Shown piece by piece: positions 41,197 through 59,579 of a stretch of 64,000 nt of DNA. How positions within the stretch are numbered: position 1 is the first letter of the stretch; each line of letters starts with the position of its first letter. This stretch comes from Trichinella spiralis (Eukaryota > Nematoda > Enoplea > Trichinellida > Trichinellidae). The notes beneath the pieces are model-generated. The model saw only the letters and a program-made list of their open reading frames with translations, ran no database searches and had not been told where the DNA came from. The translations under genes and the position numbers were made by a program. The DNA is taken from positions 13,047,618 through 13,111,617 of the forward strand of contig CM012954.1 of assembly GCA_000181795.3 (NCBI GenBank), read 5' to 3'.

Positions 41197-43535
41197 ATGC
41201 AAGAGGAGCAGGATGTGGTGGAAATTGATTGCTCTACAGGTGATGAAGATCTTCCAAAATATATAAGTTTATCGGAAGAAGGGAGCCGTTTTTTGGAAGA
41301 GCGTGCACGATGTGATTTTAAACGAATGATGTTGGTAAATAAGTTTTCTTATTCTTTACCATACTTATGTGCATGCTATCATTTTATTTAAAAATACTGG
41401 GATTTTAAATGTATTTTAATGAATATATCTTAGATTGCAAAGAAATTAAAACGGCTCTGCCGAAAAGAGAAAATTCAATGGAAAGATTGCAGTGTTGCTG
41501 TTGAAGTGAGACTTAATGAAAATTAACGTATGAAATATGCGAGAATTGTATATTTTATTTTTTAGAAAATATTCTTATTGAAAATTACGAGGAGCGCGTG
41601 TACCACACAACCTGGTGATCATCGGACAATGAAGAAGAAATATGTTTTGGAATCTATTTTAAATGAGTCCATTGATAGGAAGATCCAAGAAGGCACATGT
41701 TTGAATGGTAATTGTATATTTTGATGCATGTGAAATTAATTTTTCACCAAAATTAATATGTAATGATATTTCATAATGCAAATCTAGTGAGAGATATGCA
41801 TATGTAAGTGGAAGATTTTTTCTTTTAGCTCACTGGTTAGGAATTGAAGGAAAACAGCCATTACTTCCCGAGAATCGATCGCAAGGTATATAAAATGTAA
41901 ATGTTTGTAATAATTTTATTGAAACAATTTTTTTACAGGTAGGAGCTATGTGGTCGCAGAAGAGGGAATGTCGAATATTGAAACAGAAGAATTGTTACAT
42001 CAAGATATGAATTTTGATCAGTTAACAGAGGTATGTTATTAAAACATTTATCTAAAATTTGCACTACATATATTATAAATGTATTGAATATGAGATATTG
42101 TTCATTTATATATTGTACGTTGCCTAGTTTTTTGTCATCAATTGCAGTTAAGTTAATAATCTAAAAATTTGGAAAATTTCAGGAAACTAGGGAGTTGGTT
42201 TTAGAACTGTTAGATGGTTGCGTTAGTAAAGACGAAACAAAAAGATTTGTATATTTCTTTTCTTCATATTTTTATTTTAATAACTGCAATAATGAATTTT
42301 GTCCATTTCAGGAAGCATTGCGGATGATTCAAACGCATGTTGGTCTACAACCTGCGTTGTCATTTTTTGTCATCTTCTATTTGGAAGGGGTTTGCTTTTT
42401 GGTTTTTTTAGAAATTGCAGATTATTGTTGATTTACGTCGTTTTTTAAAGATAAATTGCAATCTTCTGTGCAAGGATTTAAGGCACATTACCTGCATGTT
42501 GCAAATGCTGAACGCATTGTTGTTAAACCCTGCAATTCGTCTGTGGAAATATGTAAGTATTGAAAAAAGAACTGGCAAAAATTTGTCTATCTTCTGTTTG
42601 ATCATTGCAAATAATTGTAATTTCATTTGAAACTTAATTAATTAAATGGAAAGTAGTTTTGTTATTATTTTTAAATAGTGAAAATTTGTTAATGCGAATT
42701 AATTTTAGTTTCAGAATTCTCGAAGCAAATTTCTGTAGGTGAATTTTTGGATTAGTGATTTCTAAAATACAGTTAGTTTATTAATTCGTATTCGTATATT
42801 TGGATTGTTCATTGTTTACTTTTAATTTATTGTTTTCAATAGACTCCAAAATTATTGCCAAGTTTGCTTTCTTGTGCAGTTAATATGATTTTCGATGTGA
42901 AATGTGGCGATGATCGAGCCTGGCTTGTCAGAGAGCGTGCTGCAGACATTCTTGGCGATTTATTAAAGTGAGTAGAGGATTCTACCGAATTTTTTTTTTG
43001 CAGTAGCAAAATTTATTTTTTATTTTAGCTACTTCGAAAGGATGGCAGTTGACGATGGTGAAGACGAATTGAAAATAAAATTTATTCGTCATTTGACAAC
43101 AATATGGAACGATGAACAGACAACAATACCATCTGCTTACGGTGTCTTGTGCATATTGAGAAAATTGGGAAATTTGGTTCTGCTATAAATTGAGTTGTTT
43201 GATTGTCTTTAGTTATCATTAATTATTGTTTTGTTTAAGGTTATTACAAGTACTGTTATTCCGAATTTAAGAAAATTTGATTTGAAATTGAGCCATCTGT
43301 TACAACATGGTAACGAAGATGAACAGTATCAAGTGAACTTTGTCCGCAAATTTATAAAGGTATGTTTTAATTTTTCCCATAATTATACGTAATTTAAAGT
43401 TTTGTATATTTTTTTCACCGTTTTTAGGATATGCTGAAAAATTATGTGCAATCGGCCCTGCTGACAGATGACGATAAACGAAACTTGGAAAAGCATTTTA
43501 AGCACTATTTGGACAGTGCACAGTTGAAAGTATAA
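41197..43535 (+). CDS. taf6: TFIID subunit TAF6 (divergent histone fold + HEAT domain)
   Basis: TAF6 pairs with TAF9 through a histone fold and helps scaffold TFIID. Twelve exons: 41197-41334, 41434-41505, 41566-41707, 41829-41885, 41939-42030, 42183-42248, 42312-42389, 42421-42552, 42843-42967, 43029-43176, 43240-43359, 43428-43535, giving 425 aa versus about 677 in human. Residues 22-70 (LSEEGSRFLEERARCDFKRMM then KEKIQWKDCSVAVE) align with helices 2 and 3 of the TAF6 histone fold; the first helix is not recognisable. The block LNAHWLGIEGKQPLLPEN (about 116-133) is the conserved segment after the fold. Residues about 175-420 form the HEAT repeats, with ACCTIWNDEQTT-like family features seen as RHLTTIWNDEQTTIPSAYGV and VIPNLRKFDLKL. 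The low-complexity tail of vertebrate TAF6 is absent. Confidence 0.9.
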
Positions 43536-44392
43536 TATCCATGAATTCAGTTAGTCACTTTTTCTTACTGATGATCTCTAAGACAATATTAATTTAACAG
43601 CGTAATGAACGAACCTTTTTTTTAAATTGATTTTGCTTGGTAGATTTTTATGCAATTTTTCATTGTCGCTGGGCTTTTTTTCTTATTTAGTAAAATAAAA
43701 ATTGTAGTATGTTTATATTTTTTGAGTTATTTTATTTTATTACAACTTTAAGCTGAATGAATAATTAATAATTTTACTTGTATAATTTACGATTTACAGT
43801 AAGTACGTTTGTTGAATAATTGTTGTGTATTGCTCATTTATAAGGAAAAACGTGAATAGTTGATGCAAATTTGCCGAGTTGAGTGGAAAGATAAAATAAA
43901 GTAACAAAATTAGAGCATCGACGGCTATTTAATTGCCTGAATGAAATTTGTCCAGCTACAGTACCGAATTTTCGTTATTATCAAAACGTTAAGCATTATT
44001 TTAATTGCATATAACTTAGAATAAATTTTTAATATGAATATAATGTTATTTTTTGGTTAATTATAATTTAATATTAATTTAATGCGACGTGAGTAATTGA
44101 AAATTATAATTTTATGCATACAAGAACTTGATTATCATTTACGTATATTACCGTAACTTGTGTTTTGTGAACTCGAAGCCTTGTTGAATCATATTGTAGT
44201 TCGGAATATTTCTGATCAGAAATGAAATATTACCGCAGTGTTAACTGAAACAGAACGAAATTCCCTGGCATCGCACACTTGTTTTCACTGCTTTTATCAT
44301 GCATAATATGCTTCATTTATAATTTACGGCCGTTCTAGTTAGAGGAAAGATACAACTGATGGAAATTTTTATTGTTAAATAATTCTACTTCA
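43536..44392. other. Intergenic between TAF6 and RSBN1/DPY-21
   Basis: About 860 bp. An AATAAA-type signal lies at about 43692. The right end contains a small upstream frame, ATG at 44359 to TAA at 44382 (7 codons plus stop), 10 bp before the RSBN1 start codon; it could damp translation of the main frame. An acceptor-like GTTCTAG lies near 44333. Confidence 0.5.
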
Positions 44393-47061
44393 ATGGATTC
44401 AAAATTGAAAAAAATTGGCAATCCGAAAACTGATGAAGTGAAGCCAGAGAGCTCAGTGCCGTCTGCAAGCGCAACTGTACCGGTGTTTGATTTCACTGAT
44501 CGTTCCATGTATGGAGTTGATGCAGACGAAGAGAAATATTCCAGAAGTGTTCATTTTGGGAACGACTTCGACTCACGACTCATCCCCGGCGTCAGTGTTG
44601 CTGACTTTGTCGTCCATCCGTCGAATTCTGAAATATTCACCACTTCTGGCAATGGGAAACAGTTTCGGCCGGGAAATATGGCGTTGAATACAAAGCATTT
44701 GTCCTACGTTGCCAGGGATATTAAGCTGGCTTTGGCGGGTGTGAAGAGGCAGTTGAAACCTGAAGCCGTTGAAAATGACATGCTCTCTTCGGATTCGGAC
44801 GACGATGCTTTTGTGAAAAGCTGTAATGCAAAGTCGACCAAGCGGCACGGTGACAGTGAATTCGAAAATTACATTTCTGTACGGGAAGATCCGAACGGCG
44901 GTGCTTCGGTGCTTGTTTCGGATTATGATCAATTGCGAGCTTTTTCTGGAGAAGACATGGCACATTTTGCGAAATGGTTCTTGAAACGTGTCTATGAAGA
45001 GGTGGACGGAGTGGCCGTTCACGTCATGGGAATCATTCACAACGGTGCCAGTTTTCTGCCAGAAATACTGCAATATTTTGAAGAGACTTGGCCGGATATG
45101 CCCGTCAAAGTGGGATCTCTCACGAATCGCCAAAGCGTGGAGACGATGTCTGTGCGAGAATATGCCGAAAATGTGTATCAATCGTATTCTTGTGGAACTT
45201 TTCGCTTTGGGCCATTGATGTCGGTCACGTTGGTCGACACCAAAAGAGAAGAAGCTGGAGGCTATGCAGCAGAATTTCTCGATCTACTCGAAAGGTGATT
45301 ATACTGAAATTTAATTTTCTTTTTATTTAAAATATTGCTTTATATTAAAGAAAAGTACAATTGCATTATTAATTTTATTATTGGTGCCGGTGTTGTTGTT
45401 GCTGTTGTTTTTCATCCATAATTTTCTAGCTATAATTAGCTATTATCTATAATTAGTTGAAAATATATTAGATTCATCTGACGCAGTTTATATGGTTCAC
45501 TGAGTTCAATATAGTAATTATTCATTAATTAAGAAAAGAACACTGTAGAGTAGTAGTGACGTTGTTCCTGACATTGTTTTGTTAATTTAAATAATGTAAT
45601 ATGTTAGTTTAGTGTCAGGTGTAATTTTGTTTAATGCTTTTTTGCTGTTGCATAGGTCACCGTTTTTGAAGCCCGTTTTACCATGGGGAAGCATGTCGAT
45701 TTTGTCAGACATGCCGCGCCGGTGTAGTGAAGACGGCCCAATCATGTGGATCCGACCAGGCGAACAAATCGTTCCCACAAATGCAGCAGTGCGTGATCGC
45801 ATGTGGAAAAAGTTAGTGTTACAAAAGCTTTTATTCAATTAAAATAAAATGTAAATAAATAAGACGTATTGAATGCAGATCTGCCAGTGAGTTGAATAGG
45901 CTGGCATACAGTGTGCCGATGCGAAATGGGGATCGACGGGAAGTTCTTTTTGAAGATCGAACACCTTCTCATGCTGATCATGTAGATGGAGGTGGAGTGC
46001 AGAAGAAAACTACAGCAGCGGTGGCTGTACTTAAAGCTGTGAAAGACACAAAGCAAAAAAAGTAAATAAACAGCATAATAATAATAATAATAATAATAAT
46101 GATAAGTTTTAAATTTCTCTTAGGTGTGCATTTTTATTTCAAACATTCATTCAATTTTCAAATTTTCTTTTCATTGAACAGAAAGAAAGCTTCCGAATTG
46201 TTGACATCAGCGATAGCTCGTTAAAATTAATTTTTCATTTTGTTTATTTTATCATTTCACGTAGAAAGTCTAATTAATCTCAGTGTTAAAATGGAATTTA
46301 TTTGTGTAAATAATATTTTAAAGAGGTAAATTGTCGTGAGATTTTATTCTATCTTACTGTAGATATATACGGCGATAATATTTGCCGAAGTAGTAATGAT
46401 AATGATAATGATAATGATAATAGCATTTTATAAGTATAACTTTGACATGGTTTCAGTTTCAAATTTAAATAAATATTAAATTTGATATTAAGTGATATTT
46501 ATTAGTTAGTTTTGAGATTTGTTGTTAACTAATTGGAAATGGTGAAATTTTATTTCGAATGAAATATAAATGTAGCTAATGGCAATGGTACTAGGTATGA
46601 AATATTTTAAGTAGATACAATTTTTGCAAAGATTTTGCCAAATACACACATATAATTAAATAAATATATAATTATTTTTTTAATTTAATGTTATTGTTAA
46701 TTTAAATGTTTATATTGTTTATTTTTGAAATTGATTGCAGTTCATTCTATTATATATTTTTAGAAATGAAAAAAATGAATTAGTGAAAGAAGCAATTTGT
46801 TTTCATGCTGCTGATTTTGATCGCGTTGTGGATGTTTTGCGACTAGATCTGTTCGAACCTCCGACGACTCAGTGCAGTCAATGGGTCGATTGGGCAAAGT
46901 TGAATCAATTTAGACAATGTGGAATTCGATTTGCGACCATCAAATTATACGATAATGATATATACTTTTTGCCTAGAGATGTTATTCACCAATTTCGAAC
47001 AATAACTGCCACTGCTAGCATTGCATGGCATGTTCGTTTGAAAGCTTACTACGATGACTAA
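44393..47061 (+). CDS. dpy-21: RSBN1/DPY-21-family JmjC histone H4K20 demethylase
   Basis: Family members remove methyl groups from H4 Lys20; in C. elegans DPY-21 does this in dosage compensation. Four exons: 44393-45294, 45656-45811, 45879-46061, 46764-47061, giving 512 aa. Family blocks include [110 protein letters not shown] and [17 protein letters not shown]. The presumed iron ligands are H384 and D386 (HAD) and H489 (VIHQF). Vertebrate and C. elegans members have long extra N-terminal regions, which are absent here. The frame opens upstream at a TTG; the first ATG (44393) is used. Exon 3 can also splice to a short exon at 46182 that stops early (separate entry). Orthology to the family is firm; a dosage role is not implied. 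Confidence 0.92.
46182..46224 (+). other. Possible alternative terminal exon of RSBN1/DPY-21
   Basis: After a good acceptor (TTGAACAG) this stretch has the phase required by exon 3 and reads [13 protein letters not shown] then TAA. Using it would give a roughly 427-residue protein that lacks the final block with the third iron ligand (H489). The full-length alternative uses the exon at 46764. The short exon may be spurious. Confidence 0.35.
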
Positions 47062-48832
47062 CTTACCAGTTAGTTCATTGAACAGTTCTCAGTTTGCATT
47101 CTTGAACACATTTGCAATGTCATCATTCTGTTTTCATTGTCAAGCTCAACAACTTCACTGATTCCTCACTGTGTATATGATCTCGTTTCATATGCTACAA
47201 AGCTGCTGTTGAACAAAACGAATTGTCGTCTATCATTGCCAGTTTAGGAGGAAAAGTATATGCAAGATGTTTTATAAAATTATTTTATCCTCTTTATGGA
47301 AATTTTTCTTTTGGTAAGCAGTTGCTTTTTGAAAGAAGAAAACTAGAATTAAGTTGAATGAGAAAGATTTTATGTTTTAAGATTTTTGGTTTAAAAATGA
47401 ATTTCATGCAGTTTATTTACATTATTTTTATGTGGTTATTCATGAAATGGCAAAATGCTGCAGTGCATACAATAAAACCAATTTTTTAATGCATTCCACT
47501 TTTATGCATTTATATTTTGCAGCCTGTTAGAAGAAATTTGCAGTAAATAAAGAGTTTTATAACTGTGAATAATATTTGTTTTTTTTAAACATTTTAACGG
47601 AAATTTTCACGATTTTTTTGATAGTGAAATTTCGCAAAGAATGCCTGTTGCATAATGAAGGCAAAAGAGATTGAAAAGCAGAACGAAGAAAGTTTCTGGT
47701 AACAATTTTATTCATTTATTATTTTTTTTTCTTGTTCAAGTCAACGATATTAATGACGATGATCACATCTTACTTGGTAGATTTATAAAACTCCTTTGTT
47801 TATTAAATAATGCGCACACCGAATTTTCATGTACATAAATTTTGGCACTACACTACAGGACACTGCGACACTGCATTTTCTTTGAAAAAGATTCAAATTT
47901 TTTAAACAAGTATCAAATTTGATGAAAAAAGGTGTTATTTATACGATAATAGGATGTAAGCAACGTAAAAATTAAATAAATAATGCTGACAAATAAACTA
48001 CATAAATTATCAAGTGATCACTGAATAAATAAATAAATAAATGCATAAGTTTTTTTCTATACTAAATTATAAGCTGAAATTTAAAAATAAAAATTCACTT
48101 TCTAATAAAAATAAGGAGTAATTTAAATTATACCTGCATTTTAAATACAGTACACCATTTATGTACAGGCTTTATAGCTGGCTTTTAAAAGCAGTTTTTT
48201 GAACTGGCTCTCTGTTGATAATTGAGATTTTGGTAAGAGCATACTTCTCTTATAAATAAAAAAAATATATTATCAACATATATTTTCATTCTGAAGATTT
48301 CTAAATTGTATGAAATTTGTCTTTAATTTAAAATTAATGTTATTCATCATAAATGCACAAAACAATTTAATATATTTGTTCGATACTGCCAGTGTTTATG
48401 TATGCAGTATGTGGAATTTATCATTGCTAATCACAGAATTTGAAAGCATATTCTGAATGTATTCTTGGCTGTTGTTTTTTTTCACTTTACATTTGAAAAT
48501 TATAGAATAGTATTTATGAATTGTTATGAGCCTGTTTTTATTGAATAATAATTGTCAACTTGAGAAAGTTCATTTTTCTAGCGTATAGTTATCAGTGCTA
48601 AATATAAATAACTTTTCAGTCTGATTTGATAAGCAAGATGAGAACATATGAAAATACATTTTATTTTAAGACCTAAGTAAAATTTGCAGTATAATTGCTG
48701 TTTATAAGAAACACTATGCTAATTTGCAATAGAGTTTCAATATTTTTAAAAATGTTTCGTTGATCAGTAAATGAAATCATCATATGATGAAGAAGGGAAA
48801 AGTAGTGAGTGAATGTTAATTTTTAAGCAAAC
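47062..48832. other. Intergenic between RSBN1/DPY-21 and PRPF6
   Basis: About 1.8 kb without a supported gene, AT-rich. It includes an AAAT run near 48024-48040. The site TTTTTAAG lies five bases upstream of the PRPF6 ATG and resembles a splice or trans-splice acceptor. Confidence 0.5.
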
Positions 48833-54454
<5,622 letters not shown>

Positions 54455-56339
54455 TGCATATTTATGCTTGTTTATTGAAATTTGCAAAAATATTCGAAAT
54501 TTATGTTGTAAAATTACAGCAAAACAATATGATTAGTTTTCTATTTTACATATCTATGTAAATTCACTATTATATTATATATATATATATATAAAGTTAT
54601 ATATAATATAAATAATGTATCTGTGATTATGCAACATAAGAAGAGTAATGTTGTGTATTATTGGAGGTAATGTATTGAAATAAAGATTTAAATATAATTT
54701 TGCTTTTAAAATTGAAGGTATCAACTTTTAATTGCAAAATTCAGTTTATATATTGCTACGTTATAATATTATCATATTCTAAAAAATGCCTTATGCTTTC
54801 AATTGAGAAGGTTTCTTCAATTCTTTCTATTTTTCAAATATATTATATTATATTATATTATGTATAGTAAATATTGTAAAAACCAACAGAAATCATTCAG
54901 CATGAAAGCATTCTGTCACTTTAAAACTGAAAAATAACCTTATAGCCAATAGTGGTAACGTCATACCTGAAAATCTTTTCTGATACAGAATTCACTTTTG
55001 TTTGTTTACCTAAAGGAATGTGCACGAAGGGAACTGAAATTAAAAATATCAGATATCAACTAACATATTTATTACAAAGTAACAAAATTAGACAAATTAA
55101 AAAATCCAACAAATTTGTGGCTGTGTTGCAGTACAGCTTTATAGATCCATTCAGATGAAGGAAATTAAAATTTACACGACCGTGTAAATTTATTTTTTTT
55201 CAGTTAGCGCCTGTCATTTGTCGATACTTATTCGAAATCAGTAATACGAAGGTGAGTATAATTTGTATGAACTGTATGTATAATCTTAACAGAGAAAAAT
55301 ACTTTGCAGTTATAAAGATTATGCAATTCCTGAATACTATGCACCATTGGATTGCTGAAAAAAGCAAAGTAAATGAAGTTATATATGTATGTATGTATAT
55401 ATTAAAAAGTTCAAATTTCCAATGTGCTGTACTTGCAAAGAAAACAAACTTTTCAATCTCGCATAAAATTTTGCATAAAGTTTATCATTAACAGGTGCGA
55501 CCGCTGCTTTTCACTGTGTAGATCAAACATAACAGCATTTTTGCGAACTTTAATATACCATTATGGTGAATGTTTGCTGTTTGCGGTTTGAAGTTGAATG
55601 TTTAAGTGAAGTTACTTTCCATAGTTTTATATTCATATAACTTTAGAAAACTCAAAATTCGATGAATTTTTGAGATGAGCATGTCAGTATCTGATTGTAT
55701 AACTCTAACTTAAGTCTTCAAGCGCCATGCTAGCTCAGTGCCACGCCATTCGAAAATATGAGCATTTATACGTCAGCAAACTAAGTTTATAATAATTTGA
55801 TGTTACACTATGCCGACGGCAATCTGCTGAAAGCACTTTGAGCCATTCAAATTTAGGAACAGTTTCCTATGTACAAAGCTCTGTTTGAGTACGCTTATTA
55901 TGTTAATATTTGCTAATGAAAAATGCTCTCTCTACTGCACTATGTAATTTGCTCAATACTTATAATTCGCTTATATAAATGCGTTGTAAATGTTATGCGG
56001 CTAATACGTTATATCGCAAACTTCTGGAAAACTGTACCGCCATATGACTGCTTCATGCCAACGTGCCTGTTGTGAGGTATGAATTTTTACATTTTTGTTT
56101 TTTCGGTTTCTTTTTTTCTTAGCATTCACTCCATAAACCATTTTCCCTTTTCCACTCTCCGCTTTTTTATCTTCGAGACGTAGTGACGTTCAGCACAGAA
56201 ACGACAGTTTATTAAAGTAGAAGGTAACAAATTGTGATTACTTCAAGTGGTTGTCATTAGAACAGTGGTAACTTCAAAAACGCTTTCATTGTTGATGACC
56301 CATCTGATTTGTTCATTTTCAAACTATTAAACTTTTCTT
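54455..56339. other. AT-rich flank after PRPF6, no supported gene
   Basis: It contains TA-rich tracts (about 54576-54593 and an ATTAT run near 54839-54860). Frames at 54952-55158 and 55252-55491 are short and unlike known proteins. From about 56265 to 56345 the sequence resembles 57415-57500 (shared ATCTGAT..TTCATTTT..AA..ATTAAACTTTT), the first sign of the repeat-rich region. Confidence 0.45.
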
Positions 56340-57115
56340 ACAACAGAGCCCAGACGAAAGCTTTAACAGTATTTATTATATTATTACCTGCATTGCATTG
56401 CGTTCTTGAAATTTGGAATTTACATGCCTGAAAATCTTTATTTCGTGAAATTTTATGCTGAATTTTGAATTTTTCATTGAACAAGTTTTCTCCTTTATCT
56501 TCATTGACATTATCACACACTGTCTGTTGAAAGGCTATAAGAAGTACCGCATTCTTATGTAAACGTGAGGTTTCATATTTTCTTCTTTCATTATCATTAT
56601 GATCACAATACAAGTTATACTTTTTTGGTAATATCTCGAGAAATGCGCAATGAAGAAGAGCATAGATAAATTTGTATAAATTCTGAACATTTTCCTGACC
56701 CATTTAAACAGATATTAGTAATTTTCAGTTAAAAATATATTTCTCTAAAATTTCGAAATTTTTTGGGCTATGGACTAGGTTGGTTTGAGAAAAACGGCCG
56801 AAAATTTATTTTTAGAATTTGAACTTTCTATTGATTGGTAGGCATTAGAGGTGGAGAATGCAAGTGCTATGCAGGGTATCATCATAAACAGTTTACTAGA
56901 TGGGGAATAAGTGGCCTCTAAATTTGGTACAGTGCCTACAGTAATACATAGAAGAATTGAACATCTGCAAATCTCTTACTGCGGACCATAAGCTTCCAAT
57001 TAATGCACATAAAACACTTATCACCTCGATTGCATTCGTTTTTCATTAATGTATCTTCTGTTTGCAATATACTGAAGTGAATTTCTAAACATATTTATAT
57101 TTATATATATATATA
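56340..57115. repeat. Dispersed partial copy of the 1.26-kb repeat
   Basis: The segment from about 56555 to 57095 is closely similar to about 60225-60755, which lies inside the tandem array. Long stretches such as GAATAAGTGGCCTCTAAATT and GCGGACCATAAGCTTCC are shared exactly. This copy lacks the left part of the unit and ends near a TA microsatellite (57102-57119). A minus-strand frame (56338-56703) is not kept in the other copies, so the repeat is probably non-coding. Confidence 0.8.
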
Positions 57116-59579
57116 TATAAACAACATTTTTATATACTTGCTGTTTAGTTTTATTTTTTTTTCTTTTCTACCACTGTTTGTAAAACATTGCGCTTTTTGC
57201 TACCTTTCATAGTAATTTTTTCGATTTTTGTGAATTCTGAAAGTATTTTTATCTGTAATGACATTTAGCAAGCAATCGACTTTTTGCTAGTTCTTTTTTG
57301 CATTCATATAAATGGAAAGTAAGAAATTAATCCATGACGTAAAAGTAAAACCTGTAGCGCACTTTTCCACATATAATGGACGATTTTTCAATTTTGAACC
57401 GTTTCCAAATCAAAGTGCTAACTTTGAAAGTACTTTCACAGTAGATGAAACATCTGATATATTCATTTTGAAAATATTAAACTTTTTTTACAACAAACTC
57501 TAAATGAAAAAAGAATACAAATTGAAATTTTATATGTGAAATAATGTGTAATGAACGCTTGATGTCTAGGTTATTTATTTGAGTTCATGTTAACGGATGT
57601 ATATATGATTTCAGTCAAAACTAATCTGCATATTAATACTAACGGACATGTGTATAATTCATAATGTAAATAAAGACGTAACACTTTTGCCATTTAATAA
57701 TGTCGCTTGCTGCGCTTATGCTACTGCGCTTAATCACGGGCGGAAAATTAGGTTCTTCCACTGCAGGCAAAGGAGCAAATAAGGAAATAGCGAGCAATCT
57801 GAATTTCTCATCAACTGTTAAATAAATATTCAATTTTACACATTTGAATTCATAAATTATAGAATCTTAAATTACATTTTTGTAGATGGTTCAAGTCTAA
57901 TTTTTAAATGAAACGATTATTTGAGATGACGTAGAATTTATTTTTAGCATAAACTGCAGGCTCTTTTTGAAATGCATATGTAGAAAAGTGTATTGTGCAT
58001 TTTTCGCGATTCTGACTCTAGAAAGTTTAATCATGAACGGTATTCTAAAGTGAACAGATACAGCAATCAAAAGCTTATCCTCTATAGCACTCACAAATGC
58101 AATGCAAAAAACATTAAAAGAACACTTGAATTCATCCAAAATTGCTGCTGACGCAAGGACTGTCCGGAGGACGTTATTGACTTTATTGAGGAAACGTGTT
58201 GCGAGCTTTAGCAAACATTTCCAACTTTAATCATTCAAACTGTAGTGTTTCTAAATATCAGATGCTTCAATCTGTAAAATGAATTTTGAAAAGTTCCATA
58301 ATTTTGCTGTATTATGAAGAATGCTGCCACAACATTTTCGATCATTGAGAAAACCCGCAGAAATTGACAATATTGATAGGTTAAAGACCGCCTGATTAAT
58401 AAACGCAGAGAATGAGTGAAGGAAAAGAATTCAATTTCTAATCATCATCATATCCTCCATTCTGGTACTTCTCTTTCCTTCTGTTTCATCTTCTTTTATT
58501 TCCAATCATTCCTGATAGACGATGTAAATTACCATCTTTTTGAGGGCTCCAAGAAGAACAGCAACTGATCTCATCTGTTGAAAATTCTCATCCACGATTT
58601 TTGCTGAACTTAGAGCGCACAGAAACGGTGGTTTGGGAGCAATCTATACCATTCATAAATGGTATCGACTGGAAACACTTCCTCGTCGACGTCATCAATG
58701 TCACTAATTCTTAGCAGCTTTTGAGGCTTCATCCATTTTTTCTGAAATACCAAAGTAGCCAAACACTCTTTAATTAATTGTTTTGAAAAGCGCGTAGGCA
58801 GCTGCCGCTGTGTTCCAGCGTTCTTCAGAATTAATTATCTTATCTTCGAGTTGTAAGTCTGCTTATGCGGACAGTTCTTTATTTAACAAGCTTAGGAAAT
58901 ATCACAGTAGATCAACAGAACCCAAAGTTTCGCTACTATCCGTAAAAGATTTGAATTCTAATAGTCCTTTTGTAGACTTATTCTAGAACCGTTCGATGAT
59001 TGATCAATGTCCTTTCCAATTGGAAACTGCACGATAAACCGTAGAATGTCTTTCTGATTTCATTTGTTTCCTGATTTTTTATTATAATTCAACCCATCAC
59101 ACAATATCAACAAAAATAAATTTGTACTACATGAAAAAGAAGATATCTGATCCATTACGCTGCACATTTACTGATAAACATCAATGAATAAGAGTGCGGC
59201 AAAAAGGCCCAACGTAGGCATCCCTGTATCGGTGAAATAAATAGCTTCCAAAGGTCGAAGATTGTCTATATCAATTTACAAAACATTTTTTACATTTTTT
59301 AGTTTTAGACAATGCATTTTTCCTCATATTCTTAAATTCTCCTCTTTTTTCTATCTAACACAAACAAAAGTTGTTCCAAAACAAATTGCATTTTGAATAC
59401 TACACTGAAAGTGGCAGGTTTTTATTAATTTATGTTTATATATGTTCCAACTTCGAACTGTTTCGATTTTCCAAAGTTATTAGTGTCACATATTCATTAC
59501 TACCTGATTGTCACTACATATGCATTGCAAGTCTTTACGTTATTCAGAAAACAAACTTCCTAGAATAGAACCACGATTA
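57116..59579. other. Unassigned spacer between repeat copies, with decayed coding-like traces
   Basis: About 2.5 kb of mixed composition, in parts richer in G+C than the flanks. Short minus-strand frames (57639-57833; 57897-58214) and a stop-interrupted minus-strand stretch (58600-58985, separate entry) suggest an old mobile element or pseudogene. I could not assign a family. Confidence 0.4.
58600..58985 (-). pseudogene. Stop-interrupted coding relic, unknown family
   Basis: Read on the minus strand from about 58985, one frame runs KGLLEFKSFTDSSETLGSVD, a stop, YFLSLLNKELSA, a stop, ADLQLEDKIINSEERWNTAA and on to KTIN, a stop, then RVFGYFGISEKMDEASKAAK. An overlapping frame further on reads LLRISDIDDVDEEVFPVDTI then YEWYRLLPN. 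The amino-acid composition looks protein-like and the stops are few, which fits a decayed gene or transposon remnant. No family is recognised. Confidence 0.3.

Noticed and set aside
44573-45181. 202-codon minus-strand frame
   Set aside because: Antisense shadow of exon 1 of RSBN1/DPY-21.
55728-55775. tRNA-like A box (TAGCTCAGTG)
   Set aside because: No matching B box within the right distance and no cloverleaf could be drawn.
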